44,217 nt of DNA, taken from the NCBI RefSeq assembly GCF_014534685.1, contig NZ_JACVVX010000014.1:1-44217 (forward strand), in the 5' to 3' direction. The translations under genes were made by a program, and so were the position numbers. Shown here piece by piece: positions 32,221-39,585 of the stretch (the first letter of the stretch is position 1; each line of letters starts with the position of its first letter). The stretch comes from Oryzicola mucosus (lineage in GTDB: Bacteria; Pseudomonadota; Alphaproteobacteria; Rhizobiales; Rhizobiaceae). The notes beneath the pieces were generated by a model. That model was not told the origin of the DNA. It saw only the letters and a program-made list of their open reading frames with translations, and did not search any database.

Positions 32221-33654
32221 TCAGCCAAACGTTTCCAGAATGGTTTTGACATTCATGTGTTCGAGCACGCCCTCGATGCCGGCTTCGCGGCCAAGGCCGC
32301 TATCGCCCACGCCGCCGAAGGGCGCCTCGGGCGCGGTAACCGTCACTCCGTTCACGGCGACGACGCCGGCTTTTAGAGCCGACGACAGGTGTGCGGCGAC
32401 TGTATGAGACTTGGTGAACGCATACGCAGCCAGGCCATACGGAAGCGCATTCGATTCGGCCACGACCGCATCGATGTCGTCGAACGCCGCAATCGGTGCG
32501 ATTGGACCGAATGGTTCCAGCCGCATGACGTCGGCATCGGCCGGAACGCCCGAAAGAACAGTCGGCGCGAAGAACATTCCGCGGTTGCCGAGCCGCTGCC
32601 CGCCCGTCAAAACCGTTCCGCCCCGCGCTCCGGCGTCCGCCACGAAGCTTTCCATGGCCTCCAGCCGCCGTCTGTTGGCAACTGGACCCATCGTCGTGCC
32701 CGCGTCGGTTCCCGGACCGACGTTCAAAGACGCAGCTCCTGCAGTGAATTTTTCGACGAACCGGTCCATCACGGCGGACTGGACGAAGAATCTGGTCGGC
32801 GCGGTGCAGACCTGGCCGGCGTTTCGATACCGCGCCTTCCAGCAGAGATCGACGACCCGGTCGATGTCCGCATCCGCCATCACGATTGCCGGCGAATGGC
32901 CGCCGAGTTCCAGGGTCGCCTTCTTGAGCTGTCGGGCCGCGCGTTGTGCCACATGCTTGCCGACCGGCACTGAGCCGGTCAGGTTGACCATCTTGATGAT
33001 CGGGCTGTCGATCAGATAGTCGGAAACCTGCGCGGGATCGCCGAACACAATATTCACGACATCCTTGGGCGCGCCAGCCTCCATGACAAGACGACCGAGC
33101 AGCACCGCCGTGCCAGGCGTTTCCTCTGACGGTTTCAGAATGACGGAACAGCCAGCGGCGAGGGCGTGTGCAATCTTGCGCGCCGCCATCATGCACGGGA
33201 AATTCCACGGGGAGAACGCGGCGACCGGGCCGACCGGCTCATGTGTCACCAGAATACGCGTATTCTCGAAACGAGACGGCACCAACCTGCCGTAGATGCG
33301 ACGGCTTTCTTCTGCGAGCCACTCGGTCAGCTCTGCCGTCGCCGCGACTTCGTTGCGCGCCTCCGCCAGCGGCTTCCCTTGCTCTGCCGTAATCACCGCG
33401 GCAATCTGCTCGGTGTTCTGGCGTAGCAGGCCAGCGAATTTTCGCAGCACTTTCGAGCGCTCGGGCGGAAGAACGGCCCGCCATATCTGGAAGCCGCGTT
33501 CGGCCGATTCCAGCGCGCGATCCAGATCAGCGATGGCGGCGAGAGGCAATCGGGCAACCTCCTCTTCCGTCGCCGGATTGATGACCGCAAGCGTGTCGTC
33601 GCCAGATCCGCGCGTCCATTCTCCAGCGATGAGATGTTCCAGAGGCGGGATCAC
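32221..33654 (-). CDS. Aldehyde dehydrogenase, succinate-semialdehyde/benzaldehyde type
   Basis: 477 residues. Active site: SPWNFP (Asn about 151), LELGGHS (Glu about 249), NAGQVC (Cys about 283). The 'EQGKPLAEA' and 'RRIYGRLVPS' segments resemble the 18521-19972 enzyme, its closest relative in the window. The start is GTG 33652-33654, which overlaps the preceding stop as GTGA and has GAAGGAG at 8 bp. It lies between the FMN 2-hydroxyacid dehydrogenase and the decarboxylase genes, so it likely oxidises the aldehyde that the decarboxylase makes, as MdlD does in mandelate degradation. Confidence 0.93.
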   Translation of the reverse strand: MIPPLEHLIAGEWTRGSGDDTLAVINPATEEEVARLPLAAIADLDRALESAERGFQIWRAVLPPERSKVLRKFAGLLRQNTEQIAAVITAEQGKPLAEARNEVAATAELTEWLAEESRRIYGRLVPSRFENTRILVTHEPVGPVAAFSPWNFPCMMAARKIAHALAAGCSVILKPSEETPGTAVLLGRLVMEAGAPKDVVNIVFGDPAQVSDYLIDSPIIKMVNLTGSVPVGKHVAQRAARQLKKATLELGGHSPAIVMADADIDRVVDLCWKARYRNAGQVCTAPTRFFVQSAVMDRFVEKFTAGAASLNVGPGTDAGTTMGPVANRRRLEAMESFVADAGARGGTVLTGGQRLGNRGMFFAPTVLSGVPADADVMRLEPFGPIAPIAAFDDIDAVVAESNALPYGLAAYAFTKSHTVAAHLSSALKAGVVAVNGVTVTAPEAPFGGVGDSGLGREAGIEGVLEHMNVKTILETFG

Positions 33655-34745
33655 GTCAGGCGCTCCTTCAGGTGATAGAAGGTGCTCAACTCATGCGTGG
33701 GACCGACGACTTCCGTCTTGCGGATGTAGTCGGGGGTAAGCTGAGAGAAGTTGTTGACGCCGAGCAGTCCCAGGGCATTGATGATCTCGCGCTCGATGAG
33801 TTCAAGACAGCGAACCAGACCGTCCTCGCCGCCGGCCGCCAGTGCCCAACCCTGCAACCGGCCAATGGCAACCGACGACGCACCAAGCGCGGTGGCCTTG
33901 ATCACGTCAGTTCCCCTGAGAAAACCACCATCGACGATGAGTTCGGCGCGGCCTTTGACCACCGGCGCAATCTCGGCGAGCGTATCGAGAGCTCCCAGAC
34001 AATGGTCGAGCTGCCGGCCGCCGTGGTTCGATATGTAAAGTGTATCGACCCCACGCTCCACCGCCATAAGCGCATCTGCCACTGAGCCGACACCCTTCAG
34101 CATGAAGCTGCCCTGCCAAAGATCTCGGATATAATCCATCAACTCCCAAGTGATAGCGGATTGCAGATGCCGGCCCGTCTGCGCCTGGACACTGGGGGGA
34201 AGCCAACGGTTCATCAACTGCCGTTCGCGAATGCCGTAGTAGGCGGAGTCGACCGTCAGGGCGAGGGAGGTGTACCCTGCGGATTTGGCGCGCCCGAGGA
34301 TGGCCTTGATCCAGTCCCGGTCTCCCCGGACATAAAGCTGGAACACTTTCGGGCCTTCGGCCGCGCCGGCAATGTCTTCAAGGGACGGCTCCGTAATGGA
34401 GCTTATGATCGGCATGGTTCCGAAGCGAGACGCCGCCTTGGCCGAGCTCGCTCCACCTCCAGCATAGATTGCCTGCAACGAGCCGATAGGAGCGAGCAGC
34501 ACAGGAATGCGAACCTTCTGGCCGAGGACAGTTCCGGAAGGATCGATCGACGACATGTCCCTCAACACGCGTGGGATGAAGGCGTAGCTGTCAATCGAAT
34601 GACGATTGCGGCGCATCGTCATCTCGGCTTCGGCGCCGCCGGTCAGATAATCCCAAACGTCCTGCGTCAGGCTACGCCTGGCGACAGTGACGATCTCTTG
34701 ATTGCAGGTGAATTCGCTCACGTTCGCCTCGGGCTTTGATGGCAC
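33651..34745 (-). CDS. FMN-dependent 2-hydroxyacid dehydrogenase/oxidase (short)
   Basis: 364 residues, the size of a soluble glycolate/lactate oxidase. The flavin- and substrate-binding signature SNHGGRQLD contains the base His and the carboxylate-binding Arg. VDGGFLRGTDVIKA and the FMLKGV lysine segment are also present, as is the N-terminal YLTGGAEAEMT region. It oxidises an L-(S)-2-hydroxy acid to the 2-oxo acid, passing electrons to O2 or a quinone. The start is GTG 34743-34745 with only a weak ribosome site. The neighbouring genes suggest that its product is the substrate of the decarboxylase at 30441-32210. Confidence 0.9.
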   Translation of the reverse strand: MPSKPEANVSEFTCNQEIVTVARRSLTQDVWDYLTGGAEAEMTMRRNRHSIDSYAFIPRVLRDMSSIDPSGTVLGQKVRIPVLLAPIGSLQAIYAGGGASSAKAASRFGTMPIISSITEPSLEDIAGAAEGPKVFQLYVRGDRDWIKAILGRAKSAGYTSLALTVDSAYYGIRERQLMNRWLPPSVQAQTGRHLQSAITWELMDYIRDLWQGSFMLKGVGSVADALMAVERGVDTLYISNHGGRQLDHCLGALDTLAEIAPVVKGRAELIVDGGFLRGTDVIKATALGASSVAIGRLQGWALAAGGEDGLVRCLELIEREIINALGLLGVNNFSQLTPDYIRKTEVVGPTHELSTFYHLKERLT

Positions 34746-34762
34746 ATGTTTGATCAGTGAAC

Positions 34763-36151
34763 CTATTCTGCCTCGACTTCGGCGACCGCATTAGCGAAAG
34801 CCTTGATGCCGGCGCGAAGATGCGCGCGCGTCGTGGTCAGCGGCGGCATCAGGCGTATGGTCGAGCCGTAGCGTCCGCAGGACATGATCCGGACGCCCTG
34901 GCTTTCGCATTTCTGCAGGATGGCGCCGACGCGTTTGGCATCGAGCGGCGTTCGTTTGTCCTTGTCCGAAACCAACTCTATGCCAATGAAGAGGCCGCGT
35001 CCGCGCACCTCATCGATAAAGTGACTGTTGGCCGCGATCTCACGAAGTTCCGCCTTGAGTTCCTCGCCTACCACGGCCGCACGACCGATGAGGTCGTCAT
35101 CCGGATCGGTGAGGATATCCAGATTGGCCATCGCCACAACGTTCGCGAGTGCGTTTTCGGCGCCTGTCAGCACCTGTGATCCCAAGGGAAGCTTGTCGCG
35201 GAACCGCTCGTGGATGGTGACACCCGACAACGGCAGGTCGCCGCCGATCGCCTTGGCCCACGTCATCATGTCGGGCACGATACCATAATGCTCATGCGCC
35301 CACATCTTGCCGGTTCTGCCGCCACCGGCCTGCACCTCGTCGATGATCAGGATGATGCCCTTGGCGGTACAGACCTCGCGCAGCGTCTGGAGGAATTCCG
35401 GCGGCGGGTCGATGTACCCGCCATCAGCCTGCATCGACTCCACGATGACGGCGGCGACGTCGTCCGCGCCCGTGTTCGGCGTGGTCAACTTGTACCGCGC
35501 ATATTTGGAGCACAGCGACCCGCACTCTGGGTGCTTGAGATCCGCAAAGCAGCGATAGCAATACGGATAGGGCAGGTGCATCGTACCCGGCATGAGCGGA
35601 CCGAATTGAGCCCGGAAATTTTCTCGCGTGGTTACCGCAAGAGAGCCGTGGAATACGCCATGATAAGCTCCTTCAAAGGCTACGATTTGATTACGTCCGG
35701 TTATAGCCTTGGCGAATTTGATCGCTGTCTCGATGGCCCCGGAACCGCTCATGCCGAACCAGGTGAAGCTCTCGTCTTTAAGCCCGGCCGGCATCGTCGC
35801 ATTGAGCTTCTCAGCCAGCGCGACTGTCGTTTCGCTGACCAGTCCCGCCGAGTGCATGAGCTTTTCGCACTGCTCGCGGATGGCGGCGACGACCTTCGGA
35901 TGGTTGCGGCCTACGCTGGACACGGCGACGCCGGCCGACATGTCGAGGAAGACGTTTCCGTCCGGATCCGTAAAGCCAGCCCCCATGGCGCTATCGATCA
36001 CCAGACGTCCGCGCACCGATGGCCGGGTAGGGGATTGCGCTTTGTGGGCACGGTCGATCACCGCAGCCGATGCCGGACCGGGCATCGAGTTCGTTAAAAC
36101 CATGGGCATTGATGGGTAGGAGAGGGCAGCAAGATGCTCTTCGGAAATCAT
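34763..36151 (-). CDS. Class III aminotransferase, 4-aminobutyrate aminotransferase-like
   Basis: 462 residues. It has the phosphate-binding MSGSGAIETAIKFAK (about 134-148), the Asp of IIDEVQAGGGRTG (about 271) and the Schiff-base Lys of MTWAKAIGGDLPLSG (about 300). A four-cysteine insert, CYRCFADLKHPECGSLC (Cys 198, 201, 210, 214), matches an insert found in a subgroup annotated as 4-aminobutyrate aminotransferases and could bind metal or form disulfides. It removes an amino group from an omega-amino acid or amine, giving an aldehyde. It lies between the FMN dehydrogenase and the zinc-type dehydrogenase. Confidence 0.92.
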   Translation of the reverse strand: MISEEHLAALSYPSMPMVLTNSMPGPASAAVIDRAHKAQSPTRPSVRGRLVIDSAMGAGFTDPDGNVFLDMSAGVAVSSVGRNHPKVVAAIREQCEKLMHSAGLVSETTVALAEKLNATMPAGLKDESFTWFGMSGSGAIETAIKFAKAITGRNQIVAFEGAYHGVFHGSLAVTTRENFRAQFGPLMPGTMHLPYPYCYRCFADLKHPECGSLCSKYARYKLTTPNTGADDVAAVIVESMQADGGYIDPPPEFLQTLREVCTAKGIILIIDEVQAGGGRTGKMWAHEHYGIVPDMMTWAKAIGGDLPLSGVTIHERFRDKLPLGSQVLTGAENALANVVAMANLDILTDPDDDLIGRAAVVGEELKAELREIAANSHFIDEVRGRGLFIGIELVSDKDKRTPLDAKRVGAILQKCESQGVRIMSCGRYGSTIRLMPPLTTTRAHLRAGIKAFANAVAEVEAE

Positions 36152-36201
36152 GGCGGAAACTCAGCCTCCCAGGGTTGCGGTCACAGTGCGGACCGCCGCG
36201 A

Positions 36202-37293
36202 CTACTGCCAGACCACAACCTGTGGCGGATTGATGATGCCGTGCCTCGCCTTGTTGGCGAGCATGTCAAAAGCCTCCGGCACCTTTTCAATACCATGCAG
36301 CTTGTGGAGAATTGTCGGCTCGATCTTGACCCTGCCGGAAGCGACGAGATCGATCGAATACTGGATCATACGCGCGGAAGGAGCCCGACGGCCGAAGACG
36401 CGCAACCCCTTCTTCTCGATCAGCCCGTAAATGATTTGGGCGCCTGTCGGCAGGTGACCGACTTCCATGATGCGGCCTTCATTGCGCAACATCTGCAGCC
36501 CCTGCTGGAACGCCGACGTGCCGGCGTGGCCCTGTTCGTTGCTGCCGCCGGCACAATCGACGACCACATCACATCCGAGCCCGTTCGTGGCCTGCATGAC
36601 CGCATCGACCGGATCGCTGTTCGTCACATTGACGGTGACGTCTGCGCCCAGCGAGCGGGCGAGTGAGAGGACCTCGTCGCGCCGGGCAATGGCTATCACC
36701 TTGCCGGCGCCAGCAACGCGGGCGACTTGCAACGTGTCGAGGCCCATCGGCCCGAGACCGATCACCGCGACGGTGTCGCCCATCGAGATGCCGAGCCCTT
36801 CCAGGGACGAAACCATCGAAACCAAAGGCTGAAGCGACGCGCACTCGAAGTCGCTCACTTCCTTCGGCACACGCGCAACCACATGGGCGGGTACCGGAAA
36901 ATATTCGGCAAGGCAGCCGGGAGTGTCTTCACCGACAAAGGTCGAGGATCGGCAATATTGAGATTGGCCGGCTTTGCAATACCTGCATGTACCGCATTGG
37001 GCGCCGCGGTGGTAGAACACCCTGTCGCCGACGCTCAGGTTTTCCACGCCAGCGCCGATCTCCACCACCTCGGCGCAAAATTCATGTCCGAACAGCGGCA
37101 ACGGCCGCTGCTTATTCCACATTTCCTTATAGACCTCGTGGCTGGAAACAGGCAGGCCGCGAAATTCCGCCACCTCTGTTATCGACAGCTGAAGCACTCG
37201 TGTGCGGCAGACCACCCACCCCGGCCGAGCCTTTGGCATAGGCGCATCTTCCAAGCGCATGTCGTTGAAATCATAAGATAACCAGGACTTCAT
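36202..37293 (-). CDS. Zinc-type medium-chain dehydrogenase/reductase with altered catalytic zinc site
   Basis: 363 residues of the MDR superfamily. The structural zinc lobe is intact: CGTCRYCKAGQSQYC (Cys about 100, 103, 106, 114). The NAD(P) motif GLGPMG and the catalytic GHE (His about 70) are present. The first catalytic zinc ligand, normally a Cys in GICGTD, aligns with Ser in LSITE (about 37), and the later EPL ligand reads QPL, so catalytic zinc may be lost or bound differently. ATG 37291-37293 is chosen for GGGAG at 7 bp, over an upstream TTG. It likely reduces or oxidises an alcohol/aldehyde pair in the pathway. Confidence 0.88.
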   Translation of the reverse strand: MKSWLSYDFNDMRLEDAPMPKARPGWVVCRTRVLQLSITEVAEFRGLPVSSHEVYKEMWNKQRPLPLFGHEFCAEVVEIGAGVENLSVGDRVFYHRGAQCGTCRYCKAGQSQYCRSSTFVGEDTPGCLAEYFPVPAHVVARVPKEVSDFECASLQPLVSMVSSLEGLGISMGDTVAVIGLGPMGLDTLQVARVAGAGKVIAIARRDEVLSLARSLGADVTVNVTNSDPVDAVMQATNGLGCDVVVDCAGGSNEQGHAGTSAFQQGLQMLRNEGRIMEVGHLPTGAQIIYGLIEKKGLRVFGRRAPSARMIQYSIDLVASGRVKIEPTILHKLHGIEKVPEAFDMLANKARHGIINPPQVVVWQ

Positions 37294-37316
37294 AATCAAA
37301 CTCCCGCAATAGCGTC

Positions 37317-37346
37317 ATGATAGGCAGCATGAACGAAATATGTCAA
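37317..37346 (-). promoter_or_regulatory. Internal promoter ahead of the MDR dehydrogenase gene
   Basis: Reading leftward, TTGACA (complement at 37341-37346) and TATCAT (complement at 37317-37322) are 18 bp apart, 23 bp before the start codon. A 5-bp inverted repeat TTATT/AATAA (37360-37364, 37371-37375) lies just upstream. This suggests that the catabolic half of the run can be transcribed apart from the importer genes. Confidence 0.6.
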
Positions 37347-37403
37347 ATAGAAAGCTACGTTATTAATATAAATAAGCAACTTTCGCCGCTCGGTCGCCCC
37401 GAG

Positions 37404-38222
37404 CTACATGCCGCGGCTGGCTTCAACTCGAAGGTCGGCCCAGATTTCGCCGACAACCCGGCTGAATTCTCCGCTGCCGATCATTTCCGAGGTGCGAGGG
37501 CGAGGAAGATTGACTTCGACAACCCGTTTGATGGTTCCGGGCCGATAGGTCATGATAATGACCCGGTCGCTGAGCTGCACCGCCTCGGTTATGTTGTGCG
37601 TTATCAGGAGTGTCGTCTGCTTTAGCGATTGCTGAATCTGAAGCACTTTGTCGCCGAGCAGCATCCGTGTTTGCTCGTCAAGCGCCGCAAAGGGCTCGTC
37701 CATCAGCAGGATCTTGGGATTTGCCGCCAGGGTTCGGGCAATCGCGGTGCGTTGCCGCATGCCGCCGGACATTTCCGAAGGGTAATGGTCCTCAAAGCCT
37801 GAAAGGCCAACGAGGTTCATTAACTCTCTCGCCCGCTCATGCCGTTCTTTCTTCGGCACCCCCGCCGCCTCGAGCGGGAAGGCGACATTGTCCACGGCAG
37901 TTCGCCATGGAAACGTCGATTCCTGCTGAAAAACGCTGCCGATGGAACGACGAATGTCGGGACCAGACTTCCCGTCGACGAGAACCTCTCCGGTATAACG
38001 GGTAAAGAAGCCGCCGATGATGCTGAAAAGCGTCGACTTGCCGCAACCGCTTGGTCCGATGATTGAAATGAACTCGCCGGGACGGATATCGAATGAAAAG
38101 TCCTGCACCGCCCATAGGGTCGCGTCTCCGGTGCCGAAGGATTTTCCGACCCCGCGCAGGGCCAGCGCCGGCATGTCGGTCGTTGTGGCGCCTGCGACGG
38201 GGGGGACAACAGTTAGTGTCAT
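37404..38222 (-). CDS. ABC ATPase, taurine/sulfonate/nitrate (TauB/SsuB) type
   Basis: 272 residues. Walker A GPSGCGKSTLF, Q-loop VFQQESTFPWRTA, signature MSGGMRQRTAIARTL, Walker B ILLMDEPFAALD and switch His of ITHNITEAV are all visible and typical of TauB/SsuB. It powers the two permeases encoded 7 kb downstream in the same direction, as it is the only ATPase gene of this type here. The ribosome site is weak. Confidence 0.93.
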   Translation of the reverse strand: MTLTVVPPVAGATTTDMPALALRGVGKSFGTGDATLWAVQDFSFDIRPGEFISIIGPSGCGKSTLFSIIGGFFTRYTGEVLVDGKSGPDIRRSIGSVFQQESTFPWRTAVDNVAFPLEAAGVPKKERHERARELMNLVGLSGFEDHYPSEMSGGMRQRTAIARTLAANPKILLMDEPFAALDEQTRMLLGDKVLQIQQSLKQTTLLITHNITEAVQLSDRVIIMTYRPGTIKRVVEVNLPRPRTSEMIGSGEFSRVVGEIWADLRVEASRGM

Positions 38223-38285
38223 TTTTCAAAACCCATCAATTTTGACGGAGCGCGGAACTGGTCGGTGCGATCCATATGTCTGGGA

Positions 38286-38316
38286 CAGGCATGCCAGGAC
38301 GATCGCGGCATGCCTG
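38286..38316 (-). terminator. Perfect 10-bp hairpin between binding-protein and ATPase genes
   Basis: CAGGCATGCC (38286-38295) and GGCATGCCTG (38307-38316) pair exactly around an 11-base loop, 14 bp after the binding-protein stop on the minus strand. There is no T-run. It more probably stabilises the binding-protein message and attenuates the downstream genes than fully terminates transcription. Confidence 0.55.
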
Positions 38317-38330
38317 GAGTGGTTCGAACA

Positions 38331-39299
38331 CTACTTGGCTGGCGTTGTGTATAAGATCTGCATCAATTTCTTGAGCTCGTCTTCTGTTGGCTCCGCCTTG
38401 ATGAAGCCTCCGGCAACCGCCTGCTTCAAACCCTTGTCCAGTTCTTGAACCGGCCCGAAGGCAAGGGTTGCGCGATCGTAGAACTCCATACCTCTCTTCG
38501 CAATGGCCGGATCGACCTTGTTCAACTTGGCGTAGAACTCAAGCGACTGATCCGGGTTAGCATAAGCCCAATCAATGCATTTATCCAACGTTTCTAGGAA
38601 CTTGGTCGCCACATCGCGCCGATTGGTGACGAAGTCGTCGCTACCGATGATAAGGCGCTGCGTCATGCTCCGCTGGGACTCAACGTCGTTGCCGGAGAAG
38701 ATGACGCGGATCTTGCCTTCCTCGGCTTCTTTCAGCATCGTCGGCGGAACGGCGTATCCTACGTCAATCTGGCCGGTCATGGCCATGGTATACGTGGCGT
38801 CCATACCGCCGCCAATCACAAGATTTAGATCGATCTTGCGATCAGCTTCGAGGGCGAGAAGGATGGCCTCGCTGGCGCCGCCGGGGCGAGAATAGGCGAC
38901 CGACTTGCCAGCAAGGTCGTCCATGCTTTTGATCGGGCTGTCAGCCTTCACGTAGAAAAACGAATCATTTTGCCCGCGGAATTCCGAGCTGATTATCTTG
39001 ATCGCAGCGCCCTGAGTTGCTGCAGCCAGAACGGAGTTGATGCCCGGCGAATAGCCCACATCCATGCCCCCGGCCACCACGGCCTGGACATTCTCGGAAC
39101 CGCCACGCGTTGAGGTCACCTCCACGTCAAGGCCGGCTTTCGCAAACTCGCCACGCTCGGCGCAAAGCGACGGCTGCGAAGTGTCCCAAAGTCCGAGGAA
39201 GGTCGTCGCGACCTTCACCTTCTCCAAGCTCTGGGCCGACGCAGGCTGGGCGACGGCCACCAAAGTTGCAGTCATGAGATATTGAAGCTTTGTACGCAT
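38331..39299 (-). CDS. ABC transporter substrate-binding protein, NitT/TauT type
   Basis: 322 residues with a signal peptide (MRTKLQYLMTATLVAVAQPASAQS, cleavage after ASA). The mature protein has the TauA/SsuA fold: ERGEFAKAGLDVEVTSTRGG, VVAGGMDVGYSP, and DDLAGKSVAYSRPGG. The length and motifs are normal. Ligands of this family include sulfonates, nitrate, thiamine precursors and aromatic acids; the catabolic genes behind it point to an aromatic or amino compound. GGGGAA precedes ATG 39299. It is the first gene of the long leftward run. Confidence 0.92.
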   Translation of the reverse strand: MRTKLQYLMTATLVAVAQPASAQSLEKVKVATTFLGLWDTSQPSLCAERGEFAKAGLDVEVTSTRGGSENVQAVVAGGMDVGYSPGINSVLAAATQGAAIKIISSEFRGQNDSFFYVKADSPIKSMDDLAGKSVAYSRPGGASEAILLALEADRKIDLNLVIGGGMDATYTMAMTGQIDVGYAVPPTMLKEAEEGKIRVIFSGNDVESQRSMTQRLIIGSDDFVTNRRDVATKFLETLDKCIDWAYANPDQSLEFYAKLNKVDPAIAKRGMEFYDRATLAFGPVQELDKGLKQAVAGGFIKAEPTEDELKKLMQILYTTPAK

Positions 39300-39377
39300 G
39301 TTCGTTCCCCATTCTTGATTTGTGAGAGCTGTCGGTCGCTCCGGCTTTGGCGCGCCTGCTCAGGCGCTCCAGAAGGC

Positions 39378-39410
39378 TACAATATATAGATATGTCTCGT
39401 ATGCAATATC
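39378..39410 (-). promoter_or_regulatory. Candidate promoter of the long leftward operon
   Basis: Reading leftward, TTGCAT (complement at 39401-39406) and TATTGT (complement at 39379-39384) are 16 bp apart, with AT-rich sequence around them. GATAT (39389-39393) and ATATC (39406-39410) form an inverted repeat. Both halves are modest matches. The rest of the 286-bp divergent gap to the rightward gene at 39586 shows no convincing site. Confidence 0.35.
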
Positions 39411-39585
39411 TGATTGACACAGGATGACACTCACTGTCGATTGGCTCCGGTATCCCAGAAAGCCGCTAAGCATATCCCTGTCGGCAACCTCGCCCACGCA
39501 GGAAACTGTGGATAGGCGCTTGATGTTAAGTACGAAATTAAGCTACAACTGGCATATAAAGCAAAATTGGGTGGGAGCGCGCGCG

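Noticed and set aside
37360-37375. TTATT/AATAA inverted repeat as a further copy of the shared operator.
   Set aside because: The sequence does not match TACAT.ATGTA; kept only as a note beside the promoter at 37317-37346.
39424-39585. Possible N-terminal extension of the second decarboxylase.
   Set aside because: Not similar to the family N-terminus; ATG 39586 with GGGAG gives a product equal in length to its paralogue.
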